Shown here piece by piece: positions 1 through 9,527 of a stretch of DNA of 39,405 nucleotides. The position numbers and the translations under genes were made by a program. Below the pieces are notes generated by a model. That model did not search any database. It was given only the letters and a program-made list of their open reading frames with translations, and was not told where the DNA came from. The stretch's first letter is position 1, and every line of letters starts with the position of its first letter. The stretch lies in the NCBI GenBank assembly GCA_012965515.1, contig DTSE01000342.1, positions 1 to 39,405 on the forward strand, read 5' to 3'. This DNA comes from Candidatus Melainabacteria bacterium (GTDB lineage Bacteria > Cyanobacteriota > Vampirovibrionia > Obscuribacterales > Obscuribacteraceae).

Positions 1-164
1 ACGGTCGGAATATCAGGCAGAGATTTGGTTTTTGTTACTACCGGCACATTCAACTCGGTTCGAAGGTGTTTAAAAACAGCTTTTAGATAGTGGTAGTCTG
101 GGCGCTCGTTGCGCAGTAACTTTGCCAACTCTTTTGCTTTTTTTTGTGGGTTTGTTCTTGTCAT
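1..164 (-). CDS. Probable tyrosine recombinase, N-terminal fragment (runs off the window)
   Basis: An open frame starts at an ATG at 162-164 on the minus strand and continues past position 1, giving about 54 residues. The start reads [17 protein letters not shown], followed by an [15 protein letters not shown]-type segment. I recall this as the N-terminus of a group of XerC/D-like tyrosine recombinases found next to transposases. No catalytic residue (R, H-x-x-R, Y) lies within the visible part, so the class is an inference. It starts 11 bases after the stop of the Tn3-family transposase, on the same strand, so the two are probably co-transcribed. If the call is right, this would be the cointegrate-resolving partner, the role played by TnpI in Tn4430-like elements. 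The ribosome site is weak. Confidence 0.5.
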   Translation of the reverse strand, partial: MTRTNPQKKAKELAKLLRNERPDYHYLKAVFKHLRTELNVPVVTKTKSLPDIPT

Positions 165-174
165 CTCTGGCTAC

Positions 175-3102
175 CTATGCCGCTTTTGCCTTGAGCTTAA
201 TTCGCTTTTTCATATTGCAATCGAAGTGCCCATATGTAACATGGGCATGGCCAAGCGGATTTAGACCACGCCAGTCGGCTGTCGTCATGCGCTCGGACCA
301 GTCAGGTTCGCTGAGCACTTCTTGGAGCATTAACGTGTTGACGTAGATGAGGGAGACCTGCAACAAGTGCAGGCAAAGCATTGACAGCTCCTGGTCTTCG
401 ATATTGTTTGAAAGAATTTTCCCGTTTTGTCCGAAGTGAATAAATCCGTTGACGCTGTTCCAATTCTCAATTACGTTGAGCCCCTCGTGAACTTCTCGGC
501 GTAGAGCTTCTGAACCAAGGTACTGGCAAAGGAAAATGGTTTTGAGAACACGACCAAGTTCTATAAATGCTTTGTAGGTCGGATGACTGAGGTTATCGTT
601 GGTGAACCGTCTCAAAATAGCTTCAGCGTCAGCTGTTCTAGTCTTGATCGCAACCGCGCATTTGACCATTTCATCATACTGCTCTTTGATCAGTTGCCAG
701 TTAATAGCCTTGTCCATGATTGGTTGCAAGTTCGGATAGTCGCTAGCTTTGCGGGGGCCTGGACTATTGAGCTTTTCTCTGCGAATACCCTTCAACCTGG
801 GCAGAAGTTGAAAGCCTAAGAGAAATGAGAAAGCAAAGGCCACTTCACTTTGTCCGTGAGAATCCACATAGGTCTTGTCCACAGACATAGCGGTGCAGTG
901 TTGAAGCACACCTTCAATCATGGCCTCTACTTCAGATGAGGAACAGCGCTTGAGCTGAGAGTATATGCACGTTGAGTTCTTCTCTACATGCCAGTAGATC
1001 ATCACACCGCGGCCGCCGTACCTGGAGTGCCATTCGGTCATTAGGTTTTGATCCCACGAACCGAATTTCTTGGAATCGGCCGCGCAAGAGGTAGTGCCCT
1101 CGCCCCAGATATGAACCTGCCGCACCTTAAATATCTCGTTCACAACTCGGCGGATCGCAGTACGAACAGCATCACGAGTGACAAAACGCCGCATGATGTA
1201 TTTGAGGTCAGCATATTTCTGATCTGCACGTGCCCTCTTAAGACCAGCATTGGTGCCAATTGCATGAAGAGCTAAAACCAATCTCTTTCGTATGGTTTCG
1301 CGATCTAAAACCTCGCGAGTCGCCACGCTGCTAAATTCATCGGTGAAACCAATGCGAAGTTCGGCTTCTTTGAAAACGTCCAGGATAGTAGTCTGCGGCC
1401 ATCTTTGCTCTAGCTCATCTCCAAGTTTTTCAAGATTGACTGGCGGCAGTTGAGGCTTCAACGGTGTCAGTTTGATTTTGCCAGCAGATGTTATTTTCAC
1501 CTTGTCATTTGTTTTGATTGTCGCATTCAGCTCAGTTAAGGCTTCCACCATTTTGCCCTGGAGCCCATTGATCCAGTCATCTGGATTAGTGGGAATATCT
1601 AAGTCCGCGTAATACTGAGCACGTTTGTTCTCAAAATCAGCAGGCAAATCGTCATCTGGATCTCTGAATTTCTTTGCGCCGGGCACAAACGATTCTTTGG
1701 TTTTAGTGCGCTTATCAAGCCTCCTGAGCATGAATACCCTGTACTTTCCTTCGTCTACGGATTTCTTGCCAGTTTCATCAATGTTGTACACAAGCTCTTT
1801 GTCTTCATTGTCAATAACTCCCTCAATTGGCAGCTTTGCCAGGTCTTTGTCGTCAAGCTGATCTTTGGTCGAAAGAATTTTGATAGCTTTCATCAACGGT
1901 TTTAGCGCTGGCGCTTTAGATTTGAAATCCAGAACCCGTAATATTCTTGGAAATATTCTCTGGTAGTGGTGCTTGTAAGAAGCCGTTGCTTTGGCCAATA
2001 CCTGCTGGGTGAAATATGACCCAGACGACTTGAACTCAGCAATCAAATCTTTGAGTGTTTGCTCGCCGACCACTGGAAAAATGACATCGCGGACAGTGCC
2101 ATCAGGGTTATCTAATGCGGCATTGGCAATCCTGAATAGTAGTTCAGGCTTTCCGCGAACCCGCCTAATATCAGCAACGTACTCTTTCACAATCCTGTTT
2201 TCAGAGCGTTTGTCTACTCCATGCGTTATTTGAAACAACATCTGAACTAGAGTGTCTGTAACTTCTTCCGCTCTCAATTGGCAGTAGATAGCCAATTGAG
2301 AGTATTTTTTAAAGTTTGGATGACGCCGTATTTCTCTTAGCGGTTCAGTTGCCACTCGCTGCTTGTAGAGCGTAAGCATATTCGTAGATAGACCAGCCAA
2401 GAGATTCTTCGGCAATCTAATGTCTCTCAAGCATTCTAATTTGTCCATCTCACGTATGATATTTTTGACGTTCGCCTTGCCAGGTTCTTCTCTGAGATCG
2501 CTCATGTTCAGGACCTCACTGTCCGGTGGCTCCTCGTCTTTGTTGATCAGTAACGCTTCAAGCCGAGGTATTGCAGCCTTTGGAATCTTGTCCATAATCT
2601 TCTGTAAAACCAGCTTGTCATGCGAGGCTATAGCAGACTTCACCAATCGATCAATTCTTGCTCTTTCAGGTGGTTCTAATCTCAACTCAATGAAACGCTT
2701 ATATACAGCTAGTCTTATCTGCTCTTCTGTATTACCTTGTGGCAAAATATTATTGCGCAACCATTTTGTGATTTTCTTGGAATCATCAACGGTGCATTCT
2801 CTAAAACCGGTATAGGCCCGGATTTGTGCTCTTTGGTTCTTAACTGTTTTATTGTCGGTGCTATAGTCGAAATACTTTAAAAATACTGAGACCGGAATAT
2901 CAATCTGCTCAGCGACGAATGCGGCACATTTTCTGGGAATTTCAGTCTTGCTGTCTGGGAATCGCCCCTCAATTTGGAAAAATTTCAACAAGAGTGCGAA
3001 CCCAAGCCGGTTCTCGTCATTTCTGCTTGTGAGCAAAGTTAGCTCGCCTGGCTGAAGTGTCCAGTAGTCCTGTAATTCGGGGATTTCCCAATCTCGCTTC
3101 AT
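175..3102 (-). CDS. tnpA: Tn3-family transposase TnpA
   Basis: A 975-residue protein, close to the usual ~990-1000 residues of Tn3-family transposases, which carry out replicative transposition. The N-terminal half has the family start (RDWEIPELQDYWTL, then NRLGFALLLKFFQIEGRFP), corresponding to the DUF4158 region. The C-terminal part carries a DDE-type catalytic domain. The first Asp lies in AADSKKFGSW (about residue 675), the second in YVDSHGQSEVAF (about 747), and the Glu in NNIEDQELSMLCLHLLQ (about 903). The frame is complete with no stop or frameshift, so the gene may be active. It reads toward the left edge and is followed directly by a probable tyrosine recombinase. I could not find convincing Tn3-type terminal repeats inside the window, so it is unclear whether the metal operon to the right is part of the same transposon. 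Confidence 0.93.
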   Translation of the reverse strand: MKRDWEIPELQDYWTLQPGELTLLTSRNDENRLGFALLLKFFQIEGRFPDSKTEIPRKCAAFVAEQIDIPVSVFLKYFDYSTDNKTVKNQRAQIRAYTGFRECTVDDSKKITKWLRNNILPQGNTEEQIRLAVYKRFIELRLEPPERARIDRLVKSAIASHDKLVLQKIMDKIPKAAIPRLEALLINKDEEPPDSEVLNMSDLREEPGKANVKNIIREMDKLECLRDIRLPKNLLAGLSTNMLTLYKQRVATEPLREIRRHPNFKKYSQLAIYCQLRAEEVTDTLVQMLFQITHGVDKRSENRIVKEYVADIRRVRGKPELLFRIANAALDNPDGTVRDVIFPVVGEQTLKDLIAEFKSSGSYFTQQVLAKATASYKHHYQRIFPRILRVLDFKSKAPALKPLMKAIKILSTKDQLDDKDLAKLPIEGVIDNEDKELVYNIDETGKKSVDEGKYRVFMLRRLDKRTKTKESFVPGAKKFRDPDDDLPADFENKRAQYYADLDIPTNPDDWINGLQGKMVEALTELNATIKTNDKVKITSAGKIKLTPLKPQLPPVNLEKLGDELEQRWPQTTILDVFKEAELRIGFTDEFSSVATREVLDRETIRKRLVLALHAIGTNAGLKRARADQKYADLKYIMRRFVTRDAVRTAIRRVVNEIFKVRQVHIWGEGTTSCAADSKKFGSWDQNLMTEWHSRYGGRGVMIYWHVEKNSTCIYSQLKRCSSSEVEAMIEGVLQHCTAMSVDKTYVDSHGQSEVAFAFSFLLGFQLLPRLKGIRREKLNSPGPRKASDYPNLQPIMDKAINWQLIKEQYDEMVKCAVAIKTRTADAEAILRRFTNDNLSHPTYKAFIELGRVLKTIFLCQYLGSEALRREVHEGLNVIENWNSVNGFIHFGQNGKILSNNIEDQELSMLCLHLLQVSLIYVNTLMLQEVLSEPDWSERMTTADWRGLNPLGHAHVTYGHFDCNMKKRIKLKAKAA

Positions 3103-3135
3103 TGAGTCTCACTTTTTTAGAGCCGAATACGCTGG

Positions 3136-3167
3136 TAAGTTCCTGGAATGTATAGAGTAGGAACTTA
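3136..3167. repeat. 9-bp inverted repeat upstream of tnpA, candidate resolution or operator site
   Basis: TAAGTTCCT at 3136-3144 is the exact reverse complement of AGGAACTTA at 3159-3167, with a 14-bp spacer. It lies about 35 bp upstream of the tnpA start, in the 225-bp gap between tnpA and the metal-operon membrane protein. Two 9-bp inverted arms are the size of a tyrosine recombinase core site, though the spacer is longer than the usual 6-8 bp. The site could be the recombination site of the neighbouring recombinase or an operator for tnpA. The rest of the gap shows nothing I recognise. Confidence 0.35.
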
Positions 3168-3327
3168 TTGGTCAAGAAGAGGGTACCTCAAACCTGGAAC
3201 AGCCCAAAGTTCGTTTTCAAATACCGTTGCTTTCCGTTACTATTTTAAAACTCGGAACTTTAGCAATTATGGCTAGAACAGTGCATCTTCGCTACCGCCG
3301 ATGCCGGAATCGGTTAACCTGTAATGC

Positions 3328-3840
3328 TTAGAGGCACTTTGAGTGCGTTGCCCCTGGTGACAGCTTCGCTATCCCCGAGCCTTCATAGCTAAGGCCCGAA
3401 GCACAAATCACCAGACCGATTAGCCCCAATCCTCCCAAAGCCAGAGGCGCTAACACTGGTGGACCTTCCACATCCAGCGGAATCTTGCCGGGCACCATGC
3501 AAACTACTTTGACGACATTACAAATAGCCATCCATGGATCGCCTTTGCTGTGAAGCCAGAAGCCGAAACCCCCAATAATCGGGGCGAGAGAGAACGCTAC
3601 TGCAAGCAGCATCTTCCCGCCCCGATTCCAGAAAAACAAGGCAAATGGACCGATTAATACCATAAGACCGCTGTAAATCAATGGTATCCAGGCTTGCCAT
3701 TTCTTTGCCAACACGGCTTGATGTTCAAAGCGAACCTCGACAAACAAAAGTGCTAGTCCTGCAAGCAACAACGTTACTATCAGCTTTTCCACAAACCGAG
3801 GATCGTTGATTTTCTCCAGCACCGTTTGTAGTCTTCTCAT
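3328..3840 (-). CDS. Hypothetical polytopic membrane protein, end of efflux operon
   Basis: 170 residues with about four hydrophobic segments: LIVTLLLAGLALLFVEV, IPLIYSGLMVLIGPFALFF, MLLAVAFSLAPIIGGFGFWL and a C-terminal one around LAPLALGGLGLIGLVICA. The start ATG overlaps the stop of the preceding lipoprotein gene (ATG at 3838-3840, lipoprotein stop beginning at 3837), so the two are translationally coupled. It is the last gene of the minus-strand metal-efflux operon. I do not recognise a family. A role in the inner membrane linked to metal handling is only suggested by position. Confidence 0.7.
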   Translation of the reverse strand: MRRLQTVLEKINDPRFVEKLIVTLLLAGLALLFVEVRFEHQAVLAKKWQAWIPLIYSGLMVLIGPFALFFWNRGGKMLLAVAFSLAPIIGGFGFWLHSKGDPWMAICNVVKVVCMVPGKIPLDVEGPPVLAPLALGGLGLIGLVICASGLSYEGSGIAKLSPGATHSKCL

Positions 3841-4310
3841 TGGCTGACAATTTTGTGCACATGAATTGCCTTCTCTGAAGGGTCAATGTGCCCGGTGATA
3901 GCTACATGTTTACCAGTCAGTTCTTTTGGTTTTTCCTGATTGGAAAGAGAGTAGGAATCTCCTTTCTCGTCTATCAAGACATATTTGGCTCCGGATGCGA
4001 CACACTTTTCAATGCACTTGGCGGGATCTTTGCCCAATCCACCCATCTTCGAGTGATCCTTTCCGCACATGCTGTCGCTGATAACCCCAGTTATGGTGCC
4101 TTCATACACCTCGCCGCTGGAAGTAGCCGCTTCCGTTGTTGGTGTTGGCTGTGTTGGAGCGGTCTCCTTTGCTACCTCGCTTGTTTGTGCACTGGACTCA
4201 ACTGGTGCCGATTCGCTATTTGAGGTCTCTGGTTTGGTGCCCGCAGTGCTGCATCCGGCCAGAGTCAAAGTCACAATCAGACCACCTATAAGACTTGTTT
4301 TGATTTGCAT
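3837..4310 (-). CDS. Lipoprotein with a small Cys-containing beta-type domain
   Basis: 157 residues from ATG 4310, chosen because GAGGAG lies just upstream and a clean lipoprotein signal follows (MQIKTSLIGGLIVTLTLAGC, lipobox LAGC). A longer frame to 4355 exists but would bury this signal. After the lipobox comes a low-complexity Ser/Thr/Pro/Glu linker. The globular domain that follows is about 85 residues: GVISDSMCGKDHSKMGG, then CIEKCVASGAKYVLIDEKG and ITGHIDPSEKAIHVHKI. The Cys and His residues could bind metal. The same domain plan (Cys near the start, C-x-x-x-C, W/YVLID, then a GHI/KGSI strand) appears in the first protein of this operon at 11603-12013, so the operon begins and ends with related secreted proteins. 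Function unknown. Confidence 0.8.
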   Translation of the reverse strand: MQIKTSLIGGLIVTLTLAGCSTAGTKPETSNSESAPVESSAQTSEVAKETAPTQPTPTTEAATSSGEVYEGTITGVISDSMCGKDHSKMGGLGKDPAKCIEKCVASGAKYVLIDEKGDSYSLSNQEKPKELTGKHVAITGHIDPSEKAIHVHKIVSQ

Positions 4311-4335
4311 TACTTTCTCCTCGTTTGAGTAAGGT

Positions 4336-5784
4336 TTAGATTCCGCCGCTGGCATAAATCAGGCGCGCCTGAGCCAAGCGATATTTGTAAATTGCTTCCT
4401 GTAAAGTCAATCTGGCTTGGAACATCTTGACGGCAGCGTCAAACTGTTCAAGCGCAATTGATTTACCTACTTCGTAGCGTGCATGAAAGAGTCTGTGATC
4501 CTCCTCTGCCGAAGTTACCTGGTCTTGAGCAAGGGCTACATTCCGCCTTGCCAGATCCAAGTCGATCCATGCTTGTGAGACCTCCTGGGCTACTTTCAGA
4601 TCTGTGTTTTTCTTCGCCAATACGGCCTCTCTAACAGCTGCATTGGCTGCCCGTAGCTCATTTGCCCTAGCTCCAGAGTCAAAGAGTGTTACTCCACCCA
4701 AGACGCCAATAAATCCACCCCAGCGCCCGTTAGAGTCCCCATCAGGCGAACTTCCGGTTATACTGCTGCCGACCCCATATGCTGATACCTGCGGCGAATA
4801 TTTGCTTAAAGCTAGTTGCCGTCGAGCCTTCATTTCAGCCACTCTGTTTGAGGCTTTCATAATTTCCGGGCGATTAACTGCGGCTGCCTCTAGAAACTTG
4901 CTTAATACGTCGCTTATTTCGACGTATTGCAGCGAGTCCCTGAGCGTTATTTGTGATCCGACATTGATCGCCATTGCTACTTTTAAATTCAACAGCGCAC
5001 TGTTGAAATCTCTATATCTTTCGTTCAGTTGAATGCGAGCTTTGGCTAGTTCCGCTTCCTCTCGAAGGTAATCGGCTCTTGGTGCCTTGCCTTCTTGCAC
5101 TCGTGCTTTCATGTTGGAGCTGCTCCACTCACGAAACTTCACGTAGTCCGAGGCCACGCGCAAGCTTGCTTCGCTCCATGCGGCGCTCCAATATGCTTCC
5201 TTTACCGAAAGCGCAGTTTGAATGCGCTGTTCATTGAAGACGGATAGTGATTGCTTCTCCAGAGCCCGAGCGGCTCGATACCCACCCATCAAGCGGCCGC
5301 CAGTAAAGATCGGTTGGCTGCCGGCAAAAAGCAAACTGAGTGAACTGCCTCTGACGATTGGTTGCATTGGTGGCGATGCGACCGTTGTGTCGCCAGGCAA
5401 AAACAGCATTTGATTCAATGACGAAGCAGAGTAAAATGTGTTGAATGATGCTGTAGGTCCAAATTTTGCAAGGGCCGCACGCGCGAGAAACTTCGAGCCT
5501 AACCATGATTGCTCTGATTGTTGAAGCGTAAAGTTATTTTTGATTCCGGTCTGAACGGACTCTTCGATGCTGATGGCACCACTTTTCTCTGCAAGTTCAC
5601 CGGAAGGAGACGATTTCGTTACCCGAAGCTGAATAGGATTACCGGTTATTATCTCCTCCACTGATGTGGAAGAGTTCTTGTCCTGTTCTGCGATGGGTCC
5701 TTTTAATTCTTGAGCCTGAACATTTTGCACCAGACAACACAAACTCAAGATAAAGATGACTGAAGGTCGCGTCCTGATACTCAC
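4336..5784 (-). CDS. TolC/CusC-like outer membrane efflux protein
   Basis: 482 residues with an N-terminal signal peptide (VIFILSLCCLVQNVQAQ). The rest shows the two repeated outer-membrane-efflux-protein modules typical of TolC-type channels, with long heptad-rich helices such as VREAVLAKKNTDLKVAQEV and VALAQDQVTSAEEDHRLF. The C-terminal motif is ALEQFDAAVKMFQARLTLQEAI. The start is GTG at 5784, giving a GTGA overlap with the stop of the upstream gene. The protein would form the outer-membrane duct of the RND pump encoded just upstream (6283-9525) with the adaptor at 9528-11603. Length is normal for the family. Confidence 0.9.
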   Translation of the reverse strand: MSIRTRPSVIFILSLCCLVQNVQAQELKGPIAEQDKNSSTSVEEIITGNPIQLRVTKSSPSGELAEKSGAISIEESVQTGIKNNFTLQQSEQSWLGSKFLARAALAKFGPTASFNTFYSASSLNQMLFLPGDTTVASPPMQPIVRGSSLSLLFAGSQPIFTGGRLMGGYRAARALEKQSLSVFNEQRIQTALSVKEAYWSAAWSEASLRVASDYVKFREWSSSNMKARVQEGKAPRADYLREEAELAKARIQLNERYRDFNSALLNLKVAMAINVGSQITLRDSLQYVEISDVLSKFLEAAAVNRPEIMKASNRVAEMKARRQLALSKYSPQVSAYGVGSSITGSSPDGDSNGRWGGFIGVLGGVTLFDSGARANELRAANAAVREAVLAKKNTDLKVAQEVSQAWIDLDLARRNVALAQDQVTSAEEDHRLFHARYEVGKSIALEQFDAAVKMFQARLTLQEAIYKYRLAQARLIYASGGI

Positions 5785-6290
5785 TTCTCACTGCTCCCAA
5801 AAGACAACTTAGTAGCCAATGACTGCTGCTGTGACTCTAGAACCTGCCAGGCTTGTTTTGAAAACCGGCTGACGATCTCTCGCTTTCGCCTGCTCGGCTC
5901 AGCAGCTTCTTTTGCCAGTGCTTGTATTTGAGAAATGTTCATGTGTAGTTCAGCTGGCGAGCCATTACTTTTCATCATGGATGTAATCTCCGACAAACTC
6001 TCTTCAATCGGCTTCAGTTCAGCTTTCTCTTGGCTGTCTAGATCGCCTAGCATCTTTACTTGCTCATCTCTGAGCCCCAATTTCTTTTGCCATTGAAGAA
6101 GCAAGGAAACCGCTGGAAGTCTCTTGGGAAGTCCTTCTCCGCTGGGCTCTACTCTTCTTTCAATCCTCACTTTTTGAGGTTGTGATACTTGATAGCCCAC
6201 AATTAGTACTAAGCAAATCAGCATTGCTGTCGTGCCTGACCTGAAGCGTCGAGCTGATTCTGGCATTTTCAAAAGTTTTTCTCTAACCAT
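5781..6290 (-). CDS. Spy/CpxP/CnrR-like periplasmic metal-sensor-type protein
   Basis: About 169 residues from ATG 6290, which overlaps the stop of the RND gene and has AGAGG upstream. The protein has one N-terminal membrane segment (GTTAMLICLVLIVGYQV). The rest is an all-helical, charged periplasmic domain: LQWQKKLGLRDEQVKMLGDL, then EEISLSEI-type helices and FSKQAWQVLESQQ. This matches the plan of LTXXQ/CpxP/Spy/ZraP/CnrR-type proteins, which bind metals or act as periplasmic chaperones next to metal-efflux pumps. The exact family is not certain because the classic LTxxQ motif appears only in a loose form (LRDEQ). It sits inside the operon between pump and outer-membrane factor. Confidence 0.65.
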   Translation of the reverse strand: MVREKLLKMPESARRFRSGTTAMLICLVLIVGYQVSQPQKVRIERRVEPSGEGLPKRLPAVSLLLQWQKKLGLRDEQVKMLGDLDSQEKAELKPIEESLSEITSMMKSNGSPAELHMNISQIQALAKEAAEPSRRKREIVSRFSKQAWQVLESQQQSLATKLSFGSSEK

Positions 6291-9200
6291 TGTTATTGCC
6301 TCTTCTAAAACGTTTTTGCAGCCAAACAACCAGGTCGTCGATGTACGCGTGCATAATGGGAATATCGAGCAAGCTCAATATGGTTCCGACGATCAATCCG
6401 CCAACCACAACCGTTCCTAACGGGGAATAAGCGTCCATGCCAGTTTTAGGAGAGATGGATACCGGCAGCATGACAATAATCGTAATTACCGATGTCATCA
6501 ATATTGGGCGTAGCCTCTCCGGACAAGCCTTTATGATCGCCTCATCTCTGGGCATACCGGCATGCCTGTGTCTCAAGATTTGGTCAATGAGCAATATCGC
6601 CGTTGTTATATCCATGCCGGTCAAAATAATTACCGCCATAATTGACACGCTCGAAAAGGCTTGGTGAGCCAGCCATAATGCAAAGAAAACGCCGGACAAT
6701 TCCAGTGGCAATGAAAAAACCATCTGCAGCGGTTGCAAGAAACCCCTGAACTGTGCCACGAGCACCAGGAATATGAACAACAATGCGAGCTGTAAACCCA
6801 TAAGCAGTCGCCCGAAGGCATCCATCATCTGAGTCATGTCGCCGCGCATTTCAATCGTGTAGCCAGGCGGCCAGTTCATTTGAGCCATCGCCTTCATCAT
6901 CACTTCCATAGCCACATCCATCGAAGGCGGCTCGCCTTTGCGGTAATAGCCCATGACAGTAATGGCTCTGCGCATCTGGTCATGGCTCAAAACAGTCGGG
7001 GCATCGCGATATTCGAGGCTAGCAACACTCTTTAATGGGACTTGTTTACCTTCAGGGGTCGTTACCGTCATAAGCAGTAAATCAGAAGGGTCGCGTCTTT
7101 GCGGTTCGTCATAGCGAATAAAAATCGTTCGCTGCCTGATGTTCGGCAGCCTGTAATACTCGTTTGTAAGAGCACCGGTTAGTGAATAGTAGGCTTGATC
7201 AGCTATCTGTGACGGCGTAAGTCCAAGCTCCTGAGCGCGTCTTGGGTCGACTTTTATTTCCCAGTCTGGCTTGCTCACGCTCCAGTCTGTTGCCACCTGG
7301 TGCATGCCAAAAGTCGCTTTGCCTATCTCGGCTGTCTGCTCGGCCAGCTTGGAAAGAATGTTCATGTCTGGACCAGTGATAAGAATAGAAATGGGAGCCT
7401 GCGAGCTCGCCATAACATCTGATCCCATCTCTTTGATCTGTAACCGGCGAATCCCCGGAATGGTCGCTGTCGCTTCTGTTTGAACGCTATCTATTACATC
7501 CCAAATAGTTTTCTTGCGTTCGTCTTTATCGCGCAAGGTGATCATGAACGTGGCGAAATTGACGCCAGGCATGTTGTATCCATTGAAGTATGTGCCGCCG
7601 GGATCTGTGCCTATTTCCGTCGATACGTGTTCGATTTCAGGATGTTTGAGCATGAGTTTTTCAACTCGGGTTGTGATCGATTCGGTTTCATCAAAAGACA
7701 GTCCTGGACTGACTTCTAAAACACCGTATGCCTGTCCGACATCGGCAAGTGGCATCATTTCGCTGCCAATGAAGTTGTAGAACGTAAACCCAATAACTAT
7801 GGTGGCAAGTATTCGTGCCATGTTGACGAATCGATGTTCCAACATCCAGGCTACAAGCCGACCATAGCCGTTCTCCAATCTCACAAGCGCCTGATCGAAC
7901 GGCTCCAAAATCCCTACTCTAAGAAATCTGCCTACTGGGTTTTCGTTCTCGTGTGCGCCAGCAGTAGGTTTGGCTCTGAGAAATTTTTCTGCTAAAACTG
8001 CCGTGAGTGTCAGCGATACCAAAAACGATGCTAAAAGACCAAAGATAATCGGCCAGACAAGCCCGACGAACATCTGTTGCACAATGCCGCCACAGAAAAG
8101 CAGAGGTGCCAGTGCCAGAATTAGGACAAGAGTTGACGCCGCTACAGCTAACCTGACCTCGGTGATTCCGTCAATGGTTGCCGTTCTCGGGTCTTTGCCC
8201 ATGCGCAAATGTCTTTCAATTGCATGAATGTCAATGATTGAGTCGTCCACCAATCGTCCAATTGAGAGCAGCAGTCCAATAAGCGTTGAGCTGTCCAGCG
8301 TCATCCCCATTGGGATCAACGCCAACACTGCCATAGCTAGCGAAATTGGTATCGTGATCATGGAAATCAGTGTGGCCCGCCATTCTCCAAGGAAAAGAAG
8401 AACGGCAATTCCGGTCAACAAAATTGCGGTGCCAAGTTCTTCCAGCATGTTGCGCATCAAGATGCCGACGAAGTGTGCGTTGTCGTAACTTTCTTCAAAG
8501 TGGATGCCGGGATAGTCTTTCTCCAGCGCCGCTATTTCTTTTTTGATCCCTTGGATAACTACAGGGGAGCTGGCTTCCGGTGTTTGTATCACGCTTACTT
8601 CAATGCCAGGTTCTACCTTTCCACCATGAACATGATGATAGGCCGCTCTTTTCTCCCAGTACGTGTCAACTACACGCGCCACGTCTTTGACATAAATCAC
8701 TCGGTCACCCACTGATTTGAGCGGATAACTGCCGACCTGGTCAACTCCTTGCGCTAACGTGTCGATGCGAGCAATCGACTCGCCCTCCCCATATGTCATG
8801 CGACCGGCTGGTTTAGCCACGTTTTGCTTATCCAGAGCATCTCTTACATCAAGAATTGAAAGACCGAAACCGGCTAATTTATTCCTGTCGACCAGCACCT
8901 GCAGCTGCCTTTTATAGCCACCAAAGGCATAAATTGACCAAACATCCGGAACTCTCTTCAGTCGATTTGTTATCTGATTGTCTGCCAGCTCCCGCAACCT
9001 GACAGGGTCCCAGCCGGGCGCTGTTAAATTGAATGTGAGCACCGGCAAGTTGAGAGGGTCTATGAAAAGCACCCAGCTTGGCTTTAAATTGGCGCCCGTA
9101 ACTGGCAGATCGGCCTGAACGACATTCATTAATGCTTGAGTCTCAACCAGAGCCCGCTTCATGTCCGTGCCATACGGAAACTCAAGTGAGACCATGGAGA

Positions 9201-9525
9201 AGCCTTCCTGTGACGTGGAGCGAATGAACCTCACGCCTCTGATATCCACCATGCGCTCTTCAATCGGTTTGCTGATGTAAGTCTCCATCTCCTCGGCCGA
9301 AAGCCCAGGCTGCATGCTGACCACACCAATCATCGGGCTTTGCACATACGGCATGAGCCGCTTGGGCATGTAGAAACCGATGGCAACGAACGCTAGAATC
9401 ACCATGGATAAGAAGAATGCAAAGATCGTATAAGGGTGATCTATCGACCAAGCCGTTACATTAAAGCTGCGGTGATGTGCTTGCTCACTGGATTTAGTGG
9501 GTTTTTCAAGCTCAGAGGCTGGCAT
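6283..9525 (-). CDS. RND-family efflux pump (AcrB/CusA superfamily), operon A
   Basis: 1080 residues, the normal size for a resistance-nodulation-division inner-membrane pump. The plan is TM1 (about residues 30-52, FAFFLSMVILAFVAIGFYM), a large periplasmic loop, TM2-6, a second periplasmic loop, then TM8-12. TM4 carries the proton-relay region GRLVDDSIIDIHAIERHL with the paired Asp residues. In most CzcA/CusA-type metal pumps the second position is Gly (DGAVV), so proton coupling is expected but cation specificity cannot be read off. It stands between the adaptor (3-bp gap upstream) and the Spy-like gene (8-bp overlap). Substrate is inferred to be a heavy metal, from the metal-binding adaptor and the MerR regulator nearby. 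Confidence 0.93.
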   Translation of the reverse strand: MPASELEKPTKSSEQAHHRSFNVTAWSIDHPYTIFAFFLSMVILAFVAIGFYMPKRLMPYVQSPMIGVVSMQPGLSAEEMETYISKPIEERMVDIRGVRFIRSTSQEGFSMVSLEFPYGTDMKRALVETQALMNVVQADLPVTGANLKPSWVLFIDPLNLPVLTFNLTAPGWDPVRLRELADNQITNRLKRVPDVWSIYAFGGYKRQLQVLVDRNKLAGFGLSILDVRDALDKQNVAKPAGRMTYGEGESIARIDTLAQGVDQVGSYPLKSVGDRVIYVKDVARVVDTYWEKRAAYHHVHGGKVEPGIEVSVIQTPEASSPVVIQGIKKEIAALEKDYPGIHFEESYDNAHFVGILMRNMLEELGTAILLTGIAVLLFLGEWRATLISMITIPISLAMAVLALIPMGMTLDSSTLIGLLLSIGRLVDDSIIDIHAIERHLRMGKDPRTATIDGITEVRLAVAASTLVLILALAPLLFCGGIVQQMFVGLVWPIIFGLLASFLVSLTLTAVLAEKFLRAKPTAGAHENENPVGRFLRVGILEPFDQALVRLENGYGRLVAWMLEHRFVNMARILATIVIGFTFYNFIGSEMMPLADVGQAYGVLEVSPGLSFDETESITTRVEKLMLKHPEIEHVSTEIGTDPGGTYFNGYNMPGVNFATFMITLRDKDERKKTIWDVIDSVQTEATATIPGIRRLQIKEMGSDVMASSQAPISILITGPDMNILSKLAEQTAEIGKATFGMHQVATDWSVSKPDWEIKVDPRRAQELGLTPSQIADQAYYSLTGALTNEYYRLPNIRQRTIFIRYDEPQRRDPSDLLLMTVTTPEGKQVPLKSVASLEYRDAPTVLSHDQMRRAITVMGYYRKGEPPSMDVAMEVMMKAMAQMNWPPGYTIEMRGDMTQMMDAFGRLLMGLQLALLFIFLVLVAQFRGFLQPLQMVFSLPLELSGVFFALWLAHQAFSSVSIMAVIILTGMDITTAILLIDQILRHRHAGMPRDEAIIKACPERLRPILMTSVITIIVMLPVSISPKTGMDAYSPLGTVVVGGLIVGTILSLLDIPIMHAYIDDLVVWLQKRFRRGNNNG

Positions 9526-9527
9526 CT

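Noticed and set aside
3103-3327. Tn3-type terminal inverted repeat next to tnpA
   Set aside because: I searched for a GGGG...TAAG-type end in the right orientation and found none convincing. The transposon boundary is probably outside the window or degenerate.
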